Assembly (NCBI RefSeq): GCF_003946555.1 | Contig: NZ_RHOO01000007.1 | Location: 1 to 64,000, forward strand | Length of the DNA: 64,000 bases | Direction: 5' to 3' | Source of the DNA: Companilactobacillus hulinensis | GTDB taxonomy: Bacteria > Bacillota > Bacilli > Lactobacillales > Lactobacillaceae | Shown: in pieces, positions 8,523-18,055 of the stretch | Layout: every line of letters starts with the position of its first letter | How positions within the stretch are numbered: the stretch's first letter is position 1 | The notes under the pieces: model-generated | Seen by the model: the letters and a program-made list of their open reading frames with translations, nothing else | What the model was told of the DNA's origin: nothing | The model's database searches: none | Made by a program: the position numbers and the translations under genes

Positions 8523-9524
8523 TTATTCGCCAACCTTAACAACAGCCTTGCTGACATGCTCAACCTTACCATTCAAAACATCCTCGACTTGCTCCAAGCT
8601 AACTTCATGACTGATCAATGATTCGACATCAAGTTTACCACTTGAAAGCAAAGCAATCGCATCTTTGAAGGCGTATGGATTGATGAAAGCACCTTGTATC
8701 TTTAATTGTTTTTGATAAACCTCATATGTATTCATCTTGAAAGTCTGATTTGGCTTACCAACACCAAACATCAATACTTGAGCGCCTTTTTTAGTTGCTT
8801 CAACGGCTTGTTCTTGAGTTTGTGGAAGTCCCACAGCCTCGACAACAATATCATAATCAGCGGGAATAGTATCACACTTTGTATTATATGTATTAGTTAC
8901 ACCGAATTTTTCTTTGTTAAATTGCAACTTTTCATCAATGATTCCTGCAAAGTCGACTTGGCGAACACCATATGATTGTAATAATTGAACGAATAATTGA
9001 CCCATGAAGCCATCACCAATTACAAGTGCCTTTTGATATGCCTTCAAGTCTAATAGACTTAATCCGTGAACCGCACATGAGACAGGTTCAACAGCAGCTG
9101 CTGACTTCAATGATAAGTTATCAGGGATAGGATAAACAACTGATGAAGGAGCTGTAAATGACTTAGCGAGACCACCATTACGTGTAACACCGACAGCTGA
9201 TAAGTTATCACAGAGTTCAGGTCTGTCAGTTAAGCAATATTCACATTGCCCACAATAAATATTAGGGTCAACAGTTACTCTGTCGCCAACTTTGACATTC
9301 TTAACTTCTGATCCAATTTCAGCAACAATACCTGAGTTTTCATGTCCCAAAACTATTGGTGGAACAGCATTAGCTGAACCGGGAAGACCAGCATACAATG
9401 CACGGTCAGTACCACAAATTCCTGCATAGGCAGTGTTTACCAAAACCTCATTTGGTAAAACTTTTGGTGTATCAATATCTTGAATTTCCATTTTCTTAGT
9501 TCCAGTTAATACTAATGCTTTCAT
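8523..9524 (-). CDS. Zinc-dependent medium-chain alcohol/polyol dehydrogenase
   Basis: This 333-aa medium-chain dehydrogenase has catalytic zinc ligands CGTD (C37) and GHE (H61-E62). The structural zinc lobe has four cysteines at about 91, 94, 97 and 105 (CGQCEYC..C). The nucleotide-binding GDGFMGQL turn follows. Its closest relatives by appearance are the sorbitol/threonine dehydrogenase-like group, oxidising a secondary alcohol with NAD(P); the substrate is uncertain. A GGAAG ribosome binding site precedes the ATG. A near-perfect cre box lies about 50 bases upstream, which suggests carbon catabolite control. Confidence 0.82.
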   Translation of the reverse strand: MKALVLTGTKKMEIQDIDTPKVLPNEVLVNTAYAGICGTDRALYAGLPGSANAVPPIVLGHENSGIVAEIGSEVKNVKVGDRVTVDPNIYCGQCEYCLTDRPELCDNLSAVGVTRNGGLAKSFTAPSSVVYPIPDNLSLKSAAAVEPVSCAVHGLSLLDLKAYQKALVIGDGFMGQLFVQLLQSYGVRQVDFAGIIDEKLQFNKEKFGVTNTYNTKCDTIPADYDIVVEAVGLPQTQEQAVEATKKGAQVLMFGVGKPNQTFKMNTYEVYQKQLKIQGAFINPYAFKDAIALLSSGKLDVESLISHEVSLEQVEDVLNGKVEHVSKAVVKVGE

Positions 9525-9572
9525 AATTCGAAAAACTTCCTTTTTTCATTAAAATAATTGCAAAATATATTT

Positions 9573-9588
9573 ATTAAACCGCTTTCAT
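9573..9588 (-). promoter_or_regulatory. Candidate cre (CcpA) site
   Basis: On the minus strand ATGAAAGCGGTTTAAT fits the cre consensus WTGNAARCGNWWWCAW at 15 of 16 positions (A instead of C at position 14). It lies upstream of the dehydrogenase start. Confidence 0.45.
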
Positions 9589-9609
9589 CATAACTTTTGG
9601 AAAACAAAA

Positions 9610-9635
9610 AGGCAAGCCCCCAAAAGGACTTGCCT
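9610..9635 (-). terminator. Terminator after the Rgg-like gene
   Basis: AGGCAAG and CTTGCCT arms face each other just past the stop codon at 9647, with a T-rich run on the minus strand. Confidence 0.75.
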
Positions 9636-9646
9636 AAACTAAATAA

Positions 9647-10507
9647 CTATTTACAGTCTTTGATTAATTTCTTAATTTTCAAGAGCTCTTTTTGATTGTT
9701 ATTGAATTCAGAGAACACTCGTGCCTTGGTCAATAATTCCAGCATCTCGTCACTTGATCCATGGACTGCACAATCATTGATCGCCAGTTGTGCATATAAT
9801 CTAGCAATGTAATATGTGACATGATTGTCAGCACCAACTTTAATGCCATAGTTAAGCAAAGTATTAGCCGTCTCAAAGTCATGCTGATCAGAATAATAGA
9901 GTGCACAGTAAAAGATAATACTGATATAACGCCAGATTTGATTAACATTCTCAATCTCCATGCCGTAAATATCATTGAATACTTTGCTGAAATAATATTC
10001 ACTCTTGGTAGAGTCATTCTGTTTGGCATAAACCATCCCCATCCCTGTATAGGCAAGGAAAGTAAAAATTGTTTTACCTTCAGAATCATAATTAGTCAGT
10101 ATCTGATTGAAGTCAAAGACAGAATCAAACAGATCACCATCATCAAGGACATTTAAGATTCCTTTCAGATAGTAATACTGAAGTAATGCGTCATTATCAT
10201 CTTTAATAAGTTTCGTATCGATTTTATTTATGATATCCCATGAATCAGCATACTCATAAGTAATCAAGTTAAACTCAACTTTGTTCATCGATTTAACTAT
10301 CTTCTTAGACTTACTGTCGTTCACGCCCATAACATCGTCAAGTGACAGATCCAGTCTGTTGCACAGTTGAATCAGGATCTTCAGTGATGGGATTTTACCG
10401 TTATTCTCAAATTTGCTCAACGTAGCTTGAGTACAAACGCCATTGCTCAATTCTTTCTGCGATAAACCTAACTCTTTACGTCTATTCACAAAACTTTGTA
10501 TGTTCAT
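9647..10507 (-). CDS. Rgg/RNPP-type transcriptional regulator
   Basis: This 286-aa regulator has an N-terminal XRE helix-turn-helix (about 1-62, LGLSQKELSNGVCTQATLSKFENNGKIPSL). A long alpha-helical TPR-like region follows, as in the Rgg/PlcR/PrgX family of peptide-responsive regulators. In this family the C-terminal repeats bind a short hydrophobic pheromone imported by Opp. I saw no convincing pheromone gene in the 270-base gap upstream, so the inducer is unknown. The divergent neighbour, a membrane protein gene at 10779, is a plausible target. It ends with its own terminator. Confidence 0.82.
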   Translation of the reverse strand: MNIQSFVNRRKELGLSQKELSNGVCTQATLSKFENNGKIPSLKILIQLCNRLDLSLDDVMGVNDSKSKKIVKSMNKVEFNLITYEYADSWDIINKIDTKLIKDDNDALLQYYYLKGILNVLDDGDLFDSVFDFNQILTNYDSEGKTIFTFLAYTGMGMVYAKQNDSTKSEYYFSKVFNDIYGMEIENVNQIWRYISIIFYCALYYSDQHDFETANTLLNYGIKVGADNHVTYYIARLYAQLAINDCAVHGSSDEMLELLTKARVFSEFNNNQKELLKIKKLIKDCK

Positions 10508-10778
10508 ATGAAGAACACCTCTATATAGTATTTTATAAATATCCTCATACCTAGAATTATATACTCAAATCACTAAGCATGCTATATATACAATATACAT
10601 ATCGTATTGATTATGTCGAAAACACCGTGACGACTGCCTATCAATTATTTTTATTAAATAATTATATATATAGAAATATTCCATATGAATATAACGCATC
10701 ATTTTCAGAAATTATTATCCTGTGTTACACTTAATTGGCTTTTTAAAAAATTAGTAACGAAGGAGATAATAACCAACA

Positions 10779-11696
10779 ATGCACCTATCTACCACTGAAA
10801 GACGTAATTATTTAATCGGATTTGTTTTCATAATTTTTATGGTAGCGAGCGCCACTATCCTAAATGACATGGAAATCATTCTACCCGAGATTGGAGCTCT
10901 GACTGCTGGAACTTGGATCTATCAAAATGGCGGCTGGATCAACCAGCCTGTAAAAATCTTCTTAGCACCTTCTGGAACAGCAATCATCGGATTTTTAATC
11001 AACCAATTATCAATTACGTACGCTGAAAAAGTGTTGCTGGGGTTATTATTAATGCTTGTATTATTACGACTGCTCCATTCAAATCTAGCTCCGTCATTTG
11101 CCACTGGATTACTACCAATTATCATCAACGCCACTCACTGGTCATTTATCTTTGCTATCTTAATATTCACAGCCTTATTAATGACCGGAGTTTTCCTACA
11201 AGGAAATTACAAACAAACTAATCCAAGCGAGCTGATCCAAAATCAGCACATGGTGATCTTCACCATCATGGCTATTATCTGGGTAACTGGAGTTTGGTTC
11301 TTCGGATTCTCACAAATGGCCGCTATTCCACCTGTAATGGTCGTCTTTTTCGAAGTTTTACAGAAACCAGAATACGGTTTTAAAATGGCTATCAAACACT
11401 TCACCGCCTTAGTCGGTGCAGCAACTATCGGAGTTCTCGTTCATTTGGTCGTAGCATCATGGATGTTATCGGCTATAATTTCATTACCATTAGTATTCGT
11501 ATTATTACAATTATTAAGAATCAAACTGCCAGCTGCTTTTGCTTTTCCACTTTTGGCTCTAGTATTGCCAACTGAAATGTTCCATATGCTCCCAATTACG
11601 GCTATCATTGCTTCAACCTTTTTCTTAGGATCAATCGTTCTATTAAATAAAATCGTTGCGACTTACAAAGTAAGTTCTTCTGAAACTGATGAATAA
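10779..11696 (+). CDS. Unknown polytopic membrane protein
   Basis: This 305-aa, very hydrophobic protein has about eight to ten membrane segments. I do not recognise the family with confidence. LAPSGTAIIGF and SNLAPSFATGLLPIIINATHWSF recall the small-membrane-repeat arrangement of HPP-like proteins, but the match is loose. AAGGAGAT precedes the ATG. It is transcribed away from the Rgg-like regulator across a 270-base AT-rich region and ends at a strong terminator shared with the betaine transporter operon. A role as an Rgg target is an inference from position only. Confidence 0.7.
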   Translation: MHLSTTERRNYLIGFVFIIFMVASATILNDMEIILPEIGALTAGTWIYQNGGWINQPVKIFLAPSGTAIIGFLINQLSITYAEKVLLGLLLMLVLLRLLHSNLAPSFATGLLPIIINATHWSFIFAILIFTALLMTGVFLQGNYKQTNPSELIQNQHMVIFTIMAIIWVTGVWFFGFSQMAAIPPVMVVFFEVLQKPEYGFKMAIKHFTALVGAATIGVLVHLVVASWMLSAIISLPLVFVLLQLLRIKLPAAFAFPLLALVLPTEMFHMLPITAIIASTFFLGSIVLLNKIVATYKVSSSETDE

Positions 11697-11700
11697 TAAA

Positions 11701-11810
11701 AGAGTGCGATAAAGCATGTTCAACTTTCGAGCATTAAGACAAGAAGGGACCGTAATCCGATTTTGGATTACGGTCCCTTCTTGATTTAAACTGAAAAAGT
11801 TATATTCTCT
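11701..11810 (+). repeat. Dispersed terminator-bearing repeat, copy B
   Basis: AGAGTGCGATAAAGCAT, AACTTTCGAGCATTAAG, the hairpin and TTTAAACTGAAAAAGTTAT all have counterparts in the inverted copy at 20371-20484. The hairpin and right flank also match 6855-6925. It looks like a small mobile or repetitive element whose hairpin now serves as a terminator. Confidence 0.55.
11741..11782. terminator. Bidirectional terminator (repeat copy B)
   Basis: A perfect 18-bp stem (11741-11758 with 11765-11782) around GATTTT sits between two convergent transcription units. Confidence 0.8.
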
Positions 11811-11843
11811 TGCATACTTATACAGCCATACAACTTCTTTGTT

Positions 11844-12752
11844 TTATTTATTCTTTAAATCTTCAATTGAATTAATATTCTTCATATACTTAGGAACGGC
11901 TAATCCAACTTTGGCACCCTTAAGGTTAACACCAAGGTCTTCAAACTTGCCCTTGTAATCCTTGTAATACAATCCAGCTGTCTTAGGCAACCATGCACTA
12001 ACTTGTGCATCAGCAGCTCCAGTAGCAACTGAGGCCCACATTGGCTGTTGTTCCATAGCTTGAATAGTTACTTTGTAACCCTGGTCACGAAGTACTTGAG
12101 CAACAACGTTAGTTGAAGCAATCTCAGAATCCCAAGCAACATAAGTCATCTTAAGTGACTTACCATGAACCTTTTTAACACCCTTAGTCCATTCAGCGAC
12201 TAACTTGGGGTTAGCTTTGATCCATTGCTTAGCTGCTTTTTGTGGATCCATTCCATTATTTACCTTAAGCATTACTTCTGACATTTGAGCTGGTTTCCAG
12301 TGGAAACGATCCAAAATAGTATATGCTTCAGGATTATCTTCTTTCATACCTTTACGAACAATAGTATGAATACTTTCGGCTTTACCATAGACATTCTTAG
12401 GGTCCTTCAAGAACTTGATAGGATACTTAGTGAACATCCAGTGGGGTTGCCAACCAGTAATAACAATTGGACGTTTTTGCTTAATAGCCTTGTCCAATGT
12501 ACTAGTCATTGCTGCAGTAGAACTTGTTTGTAGTTGCCAGTTCTTGTCACTCAAACCATAATCTTTCAATGCTGTTTGAGTTGATGACATGATACCTGCA
12601 CCAGCATCAATACCTGTAATTGTGTAGTTTATCTGTGAACCAATTTTTTCCTTACTAGTGTAAGGTTTGGTTTCTGAACTACATGCTGTGATCAGCGGGA
12701 TCATCAACAGTGCGACGAAGAAAAGACTTAAGATTTTTGATTTATGTTTCAA
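11844..12752 (-). CDS. opuAC: Glycine betaine ABC transporter, substrate-binding lipoprotein
   Basis: This 302-aa OpuAC/ProX-type binding protein has a lipoprotein signal peptide ending LITAC (lipidated cysteine about 24). It captures glycine betaine or a related compatible solute outside the membrane. ITGIDAGAGIMSSTQTALKDYG and GWQPHWMF are typical of the family; the tryptophans form the aromatic cage for the quaternary amine. It is the last gene of a three-gene operon (ATPase, permease, binding protein), 10 bases after the permease. The operon ends at the shared terminator 11741-11782. It probably serves osmoprotection. Confidence 0.9.
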   Translation of the reverse strand: MKHKSKILSLFFVALLMIPLITACSSETKPYTSKEKIGSQINYTITGIDAGAGIMSSTQTALKDYGLSDKNWQLQTSSTAAMTSTLDKAIKQKRPIVITGWQPHWMFTKYPIKFLKDPKNVYGKAESIHTIVRKGMKEDNPEAYTILDRFHWKPAQMSEVMLKVNNGMDPQKAAKQWIKANPKLVAEWTKGVKKVHGKSLKMTYVAWDSEIASTNVVAQVLRDQGYKVTIQAMEQQPMWASVATGAADAQVSAWLPKTAGLYYKDYKGKFEDLGVNLKGAKVGLAVPKYMKNINSIEDLKNK

Positions 12753-12762
12753 ATAATCCCTC

Positions 12763-13611
12763 CTATCCTTTTTTACGATCTCTTGTTAATGATTGTGTAA
12801 GTCGATCTAAGATAATTGCCAAGATAACAACGGCAAGACCAGCGGCAAAACCACCACCAGCATCGTTACGACCAACGGCGAAGTATACCTTAGTACCAAG
12901 ACCCATAGCACCAATCATAGATGCAGTAACAACCATTGATAGTGAAAGCATCATACTTTGGTTGACACCAGCCATCAAACTAGTTTTGGCAAGTGGTAGT
13001 TCAACCTTAAATAGTTTTTGCCATTCAGTAGAACCAAATGAATCAGCGGCTTCGATCAACTCACCAGGAACTTCACGAATACCCATATTAGTCATTCTAA
13101 CTGTTGGAGGCATAGCGAAGATAACAGATGCAACGATACCAGGAACCATACCGATACCAAACAGTGCAACTGCTGGGATCAAGTAAACGAAGGCTGGCAT
13201 AGTCTGCATGAAGTCAAGAATCGGCTTCAAAATTATTTCAGCAATTCTACTCTTAGCCATCAATATTCCAAGTGGAATACCAATTACTAGAGCAATCAAA
13301 CTAGATGTTAATACTAATGTCAAAGTCTGTGTCATATCACGCCAGAAGTCCAAGTTCCAAATAAGCAATAATCCGGCAAATTCAAAAATCAGTAAACTCC
13401 AGCGCTGATCATCGCGGTTAACGTAATAAGTCAGTGCCAATACCAATACGATAAAGAACCAAATTGGAATTAGGTCAAATACCCATTGGAAGGCATTGTT
13501 AATGCCACCGATGAAATTAGTTACACCATTAAAGAATCCAGTGAAAGTCACTAACCAGTCAACAAAACTGTCGACCCACTGGGCTAATGGTAATTGTGGA
13601 ATACTATTCAA
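12763..13611 (-). CDS. opuAB: Glycine betaine ABC transporter permease
   Basis: This 282-aa inner-membrane permease of the ProW/OpuAB type has about seven helices. The cytoplasmic EAA loop reads GIREVPGELIEAADSFGSTEWQKLFKVELPLA, the contact site for the ATPase. It begins in an 8-base overlap with the end of the ATPase gene, so translation is probably coupled. It carries the solute delivered by the downstream lipoprotein. No binding domain is fused to it, unlike the lactococcal two-gene OpuA. Confidence 0.92.
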   Translation of the reverse strand: MNSIPQLPLAQWVDSFVDWLVTFTGFFNGVTNFIGGINNAFQWVFDLIPIWFFIVLVLALTYYVNRDDQRWSLLIFEFAGLLLIWNLDFWRDMTQTLTLVLTSSLIALVIGIPLGILMAKSRIAEIILKPILDFMQTMPAFVYLIPAVALFGIGMVPGIVASVIFAMPPTVRMTNMGIREVPGELIEAADSFGSTEWQKLFKVELPLAKTSLMAGVNQSMMLSLSMVVTASMIGAMGLGTKVYFAVGRNDAGGGFAAGLAVVILAIILDRLTQSLTRDRKKG

Positions 13612-14803
13612 AATCGTTCACCTCATTTCCTGCAAGGGCACCAAGAACAGCACCACGAACAATAATTCCTTGTAGTTGTCCATCATCATTCACAACTGAG
13701 AATGGAATACCAGTTGAAGAAATATCATCAAGCAATTCGGAAATTGGCTTGTCAGCATGAGTTGTTGGAATATCAGTCTTAACGATTGATCTCAAATCAC
13801 TGCTGTCTTTACGAACTAATCCAATAACATCATTGGCATCAACGATACCAACAAGTTTACGTCTATTATCAACAACATAAGCTGTTGATACTTCATTATT
13901 CTTCATACGTTTCAAGGTCAATCTTGGACCAGCCTTATCAATATTGATCGTCACTGGACGAATCATAACATTAGCGGCCGTTAAGACCTTACTACGATCA
14001 ACGTTTTCGATAAATTCTTCAACATAATCATTAGCTGGATGTGTCAAGATATCTTCAGGTGTACCAGTTTGTACAACTACACCATCACGCATGATCATGA
14101 TGTGATCACCAAGCTTTAAAGCTTCGTTCAAATCATGACTGATGAAGATGATTGTCTTATGCAATCTTTCTTGAATATCCAACAATTGATCCTGCATATC
14201 AGTTCTATTCAAAGGATCAAGTGCCGAGAAGGCCTCATCCATTAATAGAATTTCAGGATCGTTAGCCAAAGCACGAGCAAGACCGACACGTTGTTGCATA
14301 CCACCAGATAATTGATCTGGATATTCATCATCGTATCCTTTGATACCAACTTGGTCCAAGGCTACTTTGGCTTTCTTTTCACGTTCTGCCTTATCGACAC
14401 CTTGAATTTCCAAACCATATTCAGCATTCTCTAATACCGTTCTATTAGGAAGTAATCCGAAATTTTGGAAAACCATACTCATTTTTTTACGACGAACTTC
14501 ACGAAGAGACTTCTTGTCCATCTTCATTAAGTCCTCACCATCGATTGATACCGAACCATCTGTAGGCTCAATCAAACGATTGATCATACGAACCATTGTG
14601 GATTTACCACTACCTGAAAGTCCCATGATAACGAATATCTCGCCATCATTGATTTCGAAGCTGGCCTTTTCAACACCAACGGTTGCACCTGTTTCCTTTA
14701 GAATTTCCGATTTTGTCTTACCTTGCTTAATTAGTTCCTTAGCACGTCCGACACGTTTACCAAAAATTTTAGTTAAATTCTTAACTTCAACTTTTACAGT
14801 CAT
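13604..14803 (-). CDS. opuAA: Glycine betaine ABC transporter ATP-binding protein with CBS domains
   Basis: This 399-aa ATPase of the ProV/OpuAA type has Walker A GLSGSGKST, signature LSGGMQQRV, Walker B LLMDEAFSALDP, and two C-terminal CBS domains (about 270-395). In OpuA the CBS domains sense ionic strength or c-di-AMP. The start is the ATG at 14803 behind GGGGGAT; the upstream in-frame ATG at 14857 lies before this ribosome binding site. First gene of the operon, following a 520-base non-coding region. Confidence 0.92.
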   Translation of the reverse strand: MTVKVEVKNLTKIFGKRVGRAKELIKQGKTKSEILKETGATVGVEKASFEINDGEIFVIMGLSGSGKSTMVRMINRLIEPTDGSVSIDGEDLMKMDKKSLREVRRKKMSMVFQNFGLLPNRTVLENAEYGLEIQGVDKAEREKKAKVALDQVGIKGYDDEYPDQLSGGMQQRVGLARALANDPEILLMDEAFSALDPLNRTDMQDQLLDIQERLHKTIIFISHDLNEALKLGDHIMIMRDGVVVQTGTPEDILTHPANDYVEEFIENVDRSKVLTAANVMIRPVTINIDKAGPRLTLKRMKNNEVSTAYVVDNRRKLVGIVDANDVIGLVRKDSSDLRSIVKTDIPTTHADKPISELLDDISSTGIPFSVVNDDGQLQGIIVRGAVLGALAGNEVNDFE

Positions 14804-15182
14804 CAAATCCCCCATTCCTGGAATAAAAAGTGGTAACTGTTTCACCACTAAGTGCATTTAAATTTGCACTATTACCTCATTAGATAAAACTAGCTCTCGA
14901 GTAAAGCAAAGCTAAACTCCGGGAGCCAATTATCAATCAATTACTTCAAAAAAATTACTTTTAAAATTTTCTCAAAACCATTATTTTTTCAATTAAAAAT
15001 ACTACTATTCATAAGGTAAAAATAATAGCAACACACGTATTACTGTAACAAAAATAGTTGTCATTTGCAAACCGTGTTGCCTATAAATGCCCGTATGGCG
15101 CGCTTTTGAAGTTTTCTTGGTACTGCTTTCCTTGCTATAGCGATAAGATTTATAAGGCTTTCAAAATTTTCTTAAAAAAAGC
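14804..15182. other. Upstream region of the betaine operon
   Basis: This is AT-rich DNA without a credible gene. It holds an imperfect hairpin at 14893-14927 (on the minus strand GCTCCCGGAGT with ACTCGAGAGC, then TTTT) just before the operon. That could be a leader attenuator or terminator, but the pairing has a bulge and a mismatch. The rest, around 15060-15180, shows nothing I recognise. Confidence 0.3.
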
Positions 15183-15224
15183 TAAAAAAAATATCGAGAA
15201 TCTACTTTTATTGTAGATTCTCGA
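15183..15224 (-). terminator. Terminator of the dlt operon
   Basis: TCGAGAATCTAC (15194-15205) pairs with GTAGATTCTCGA (15213-15224). On the minus strand the stem is followed by a long T run. Confidence 0.8.
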
Positions 15225-15322
15225 CACTTTTATTGCGGGCATATACTGTTTTTTTGAGGGGGAAACAGTACTACGGAAAAGTATTACGGTTGCCTTCCCT
15301 TACCTGTCAGGCTTGGGAAGTT

Positions 15323-16579
15323 TTAAAACTTAGTGTTATTGGCCCACTTCTCAGTTAAGAAGTAATCATTCATCTGATACTTGGTCTTATTAGGATCAGC
15401 CTTCTTATCCTTGAAGTATGGTTCCAAATGCTTATCTAGAATTAGCCAGCCACGCCAACCCATGTGAATTGTATCTTCGGCAATATAGTTAGGATTCTTC
15501 TCGTGAGTTAGATCCACGATGTTATTGAATCCTTGTGACTTCAATTGATAAGTAATCTTAGCATCAAAGTCTGACAAGGCATTCTTAGGCATCCCTGTAT
15601 ATTTGATCCACTTAGGATTTACTGGTTGAATGACAAACATTACTTCAGTATGATTCTGATTGAATAAATACAACATTGCTTGGAAGTCATTATATTCAGG
15701 GGAGTGTTTATAATCGACATGTCTGTGAGCATTCTTGTATCTGTGAATTCTTCTATACAATTGTTTCTTATAGTAAGAATCACCAATCTGTAAATCATTT
15801 TCACGTGAGTGATGTTTTGCCATTTTGACAGCTAACTTGTCCAAATCCTTGTAGTTATAATCACTTGGCAATTTTGAAACCGCCTTATCGATCGTCTTTT
15901 GGTGATCATTTAAGGAAATAGTTCCAAATAGATCATCTTGGTTCTCCAAACTACTACGTTTGAGATTACTAATATAAAAACGCTGATAGCTAGTGATGTA
16001 CTTACCAGCAGCGATTCGGTTCAATGCATCAGTCTCAACTGTACCAAGACTATCGTCCAAATCTAGAACTCTGCTAGCAATGTATTTGTTCATCTTCTTA
16101 TCACCGTGATTAGAGTTAACAATGAAACCAGTTAACTGTAATGGTGAAAGGAAGTATTTAAATGCATCTGATGGAACTCCTTTTTTGGTGAACCACTGTG
16201 GTGAAATAATCACTACAGCTTTTTGATTCTTCAACTTACTCATTCCACTGACATTCAATGTCTGTGTCAAAGATGCGGTTCCTGGATTACCTAATAGGAA
16301 TGGTTTGTTCTTCCAATGGTACTTCTGCGCCATTGAAGAAGGATGGAACGGATCCATTCTAGAAAGTTCAGATGATCCAATAATAGGAATGTAATTTTCT
16401 TTTTCAGCCGCATTCTTAACACTTTCACCCTTGAGAACTCGAACATCTAATGACGTTGATGCCTGATCTATTTTCTTAGGAGTGACTGTTTTGAAATGAA
16501 TCGGAGTCCATAAAAGAATTAACAAAGCAACAATCGCAACTATTACAGGTCCAAAAATCATCCATAACTTTTTTTTCAT
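15323..16579 (-). CDS. dltD: D-alanyl-lipoteichoic acid biosynthesis protein DltD
   Basis: This 418-aa DltD is anchored by one N-terminal membrane helix (about 7-24) with its SGNH-like domain outside. It acts at the last step of D-alanylation, moving D-alanine onto lipoteichoic acid. IIGSSELSRMDPFHPS contains the nucleophile serine motif, and DTIHMGWRGW near the C-terminus carries the catalytic Asp and His. It starts 6 bases after dltC. The terminator follows about 100 bases downstream. Confidence 0.95.
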   Translation of the reverse strand: MKKKLWMIFGPVIVAIVALLILLWTPIHFKTVTPKKIDQASTSLDVRVLKGESVKNAAEKENYIPIIGSSELSRMDPFHPSSMAQKYHWKNKPFLLGNPGTASLTQTLNVSGMSKLKNQKAVVIISPQWFTKKGVPSDAFKYFLSPLQLTGFIVNSNHGDKKMNKYIASRVLDLDDSLGTVETDALNRIAAGKYITSYQRFYISNLKRSSLENQDDLFGTISLNDHQKTIDKAVSKLPSDYNYKDLDKLAVKMAKHHSRENDLQIGDSYYKKQLYRRIHRYKNAHRHVDYKHSPEYNDFQAMLYLFNQNHTEVMFVIQPVNPKWIKYTGMPKNALSDFDAKITYQLKSQGFNNIVDLTHEKNPNYIAEDTIHMGWRGWLILDKHLEPYFKDKKADPNKTKYQMNDYFLTEKWANNTKF

Positions 16580-16585
16580 ATTATT

Positions 16586-16822
16586 CTATTCCAGTTCTTT
16601 TACACGATCTGAGATTTTGTTGATTGTTGACCATTGTGAGCGATCGAACTCTGAAACTGGTACTGTAATTCCAAAATCATCCTGTAATGTCACTAGAACT
16701 TCAACTGTTGCCATTGAATCTAGAATGCCGCTTGCAAATAAGTCTTGATCCTTATCGTTGCCAACATTGTCCAAACCTGTTACATCTTTTAAAATATCTA
16801 CAATTTTTTCTGTGTTTTCCAT
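16586..16822 (-). CDS. dltC: D-alanine carrier protein DltC
   Basis: This 78-aa acyl-carrier-type protein has LFASGILDSMATVEVL. The serine of the DSM motif (about S36) takes the 4'-phosphopantetheine arm that carries D-alanine from DltA to the DltB membrane complex. Length is standard. It lies 18 bases after dltB and 6 bases before dltD. Confidence 0.95.
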   Translation of the reverse strand: MENTEKIVDILKDVTGLDNVGNDKDQDLFASGILDSMATVEVLVTLQDDFGITVPVSEFDRSQWSTINKISDRVKELE

Positions 16823-16840
16823 AATGAATACTCTCCTTTT

Positions 16841-18055
16841 TTATGAGAACCATAATGTGTTCAAAAATCCTGAGAAAATCAGGAAGCTAAAGCAAACTAC
16901 ATTGAAAGTTATGAAGATCGCTAAATACTTAGTGAATCTGTTGCTAGGAATCTGTTTGCGATGCTTCTTCTTGAATCGCAGCCATGCATCATTAGTGATC
17001 ATTGCACAAGCATGGAAGATACCATATACGATATAGAACCAAGTCTCACCATGCCAGAAGCCCATGATCAGAAACAGTGCGACATATCCCACATTGGCCA
17101 TAGTTATTCTGTTCTTGATCCATTTCTTCTTCATCATTGTGAAGACAAGACGCATATAGATGAAGTCTCTGAACCAGAATGACAACGTAATGTGCCATCT
17201 ATTCCAGAAGTCCTTAATATTAACAGCTTGGAATGGACGTCTGAAGTTCATTGGTGTCTTAACACCCATGAAATTACTGATGGCTACCGCAAATAGTGAG
17301 TAACCTGCGAAGTCAAAGAACAAATACATACTGTAGCAATACATGTATGCGACTAATGCCCAAGAAATCCCGAGCGGTCTCTGATGTGCATACGATAATG
17401 CTAAAATTGAAATTTTTGGTAAAAGCAACGTTCCAAAGAAATAACCCAAAATGAACTTATAAACTAATCCCAACATCAACTTGTCTGTTCCACTTTTAAG
17501 AAGCTTCAAATATTCATCACGACTAGGAACATTCAAAACATCCTTTTGGAAACGGCGGAAACGGTCAATTGGACCAGAGGTAATTGTCGGGAAGAATAGT
17601 AGAAATCTGACGAATTCAGTTGGCTTGATCTCTTTGATCGTGCCATCTCTGACTTCCATAATGATTTCAACAGATTTAAAAGTTAGATAACTTATTCCCA
17701 TAAATGCGAACAATGAAATCGTCGCATTCTTAATTAACGGATCAAGTTTGACAAAGACCAGTGGAACAATCGCCATTACTACTGCAAAGGTGAACACCCA
17801 GAAACTATTATTTTTCTTTTTTCGGTACCTTAGATACGAGAAGACAACAATCATTTCAAACAAAACATACGCAATTAACGAAATTCCTTGAGAAGCATTG
17901 CCTCCAAAGAATGTAATTACCAAAATGATTACGGTTGCGATGAAATCATAAATCCTAAAACGTTTGCCGAATAGTAAACCAATAATTATTGGAAGTAGAA
18001 GAACGAGCAGATAAATAAAGTAGTGCGGAGAACTGTAAGGTGTGATGTTATTCAT
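16841..18055 (-). CDS. dltB: D-alanyl transfer protein DltB (MBOAT family)
   Basis: This 404-aa MBOAT-family acyltransferase has about ten or more membrane segments. The conserved RWHITLSFWFRDFIY stretch is followed by the catalytic histidine region MGFWHGETW. It carries the D-alanyl group across the membrane toward DltD and the teichoic acid. Its ATG overlaps the dltA stop by 8 bases, pointing to translational coupling. Confidence 0.95.
   Translation of the reverse strand: MNNITPYSSPHYFIYLLVLLLPIIIGLLFGKRFRIYDFIATVIILVITFFGGNASQGISLIAYVLFEMIVVFSYLRYRKKKNNSFWVFTFAVVMAIVPLVFVKLDPLIKNATISLFAFMGISYLTFKSVEIIMEVRDGTIKEIKPTEFVRFLLFFPTITSGPIDRFRRFQKDVLNVPSRDEYLKLLKSGTDKLMLGLVYKFILGYFFGTLLLPKISILALSYAHQRPLGISWALVAYMYCYSMYLFFDFAGYSLFAVAISNFMGVKTPMNFRRPFQAVNIKDFWNRWHITLSFWFRDFIYMRLVFTMMKKKWIKNRITMANVGYVALFLIMGFWHGETWFYIVYGIFHACAMITNDAWLRFKKKHRKQIPSNRFTKYLAIFITFNVVCFSFLIFSGFLNTLWFS

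Noticed and set aside
10508-10778. Short hydrophobic pheromone gene next to the Rgg-like regulator
   Set aside because: I found no small frame with a ribosome binding site and a hydrophobic tail; the region is simply AT-rich.
14804-14857. Longer opuAA start
   Set aside because: The GGGGGAT ribosome binding site fits the ATG at 14803; the extension has no family similarity.
15240-15300. Inverted repeat near the dltD stop (ACCGTAATAC/GTAGTACTGT)
   Set aside because: The pairing is imperfect and the stronger hairpin at 15194-15224 explains termination.
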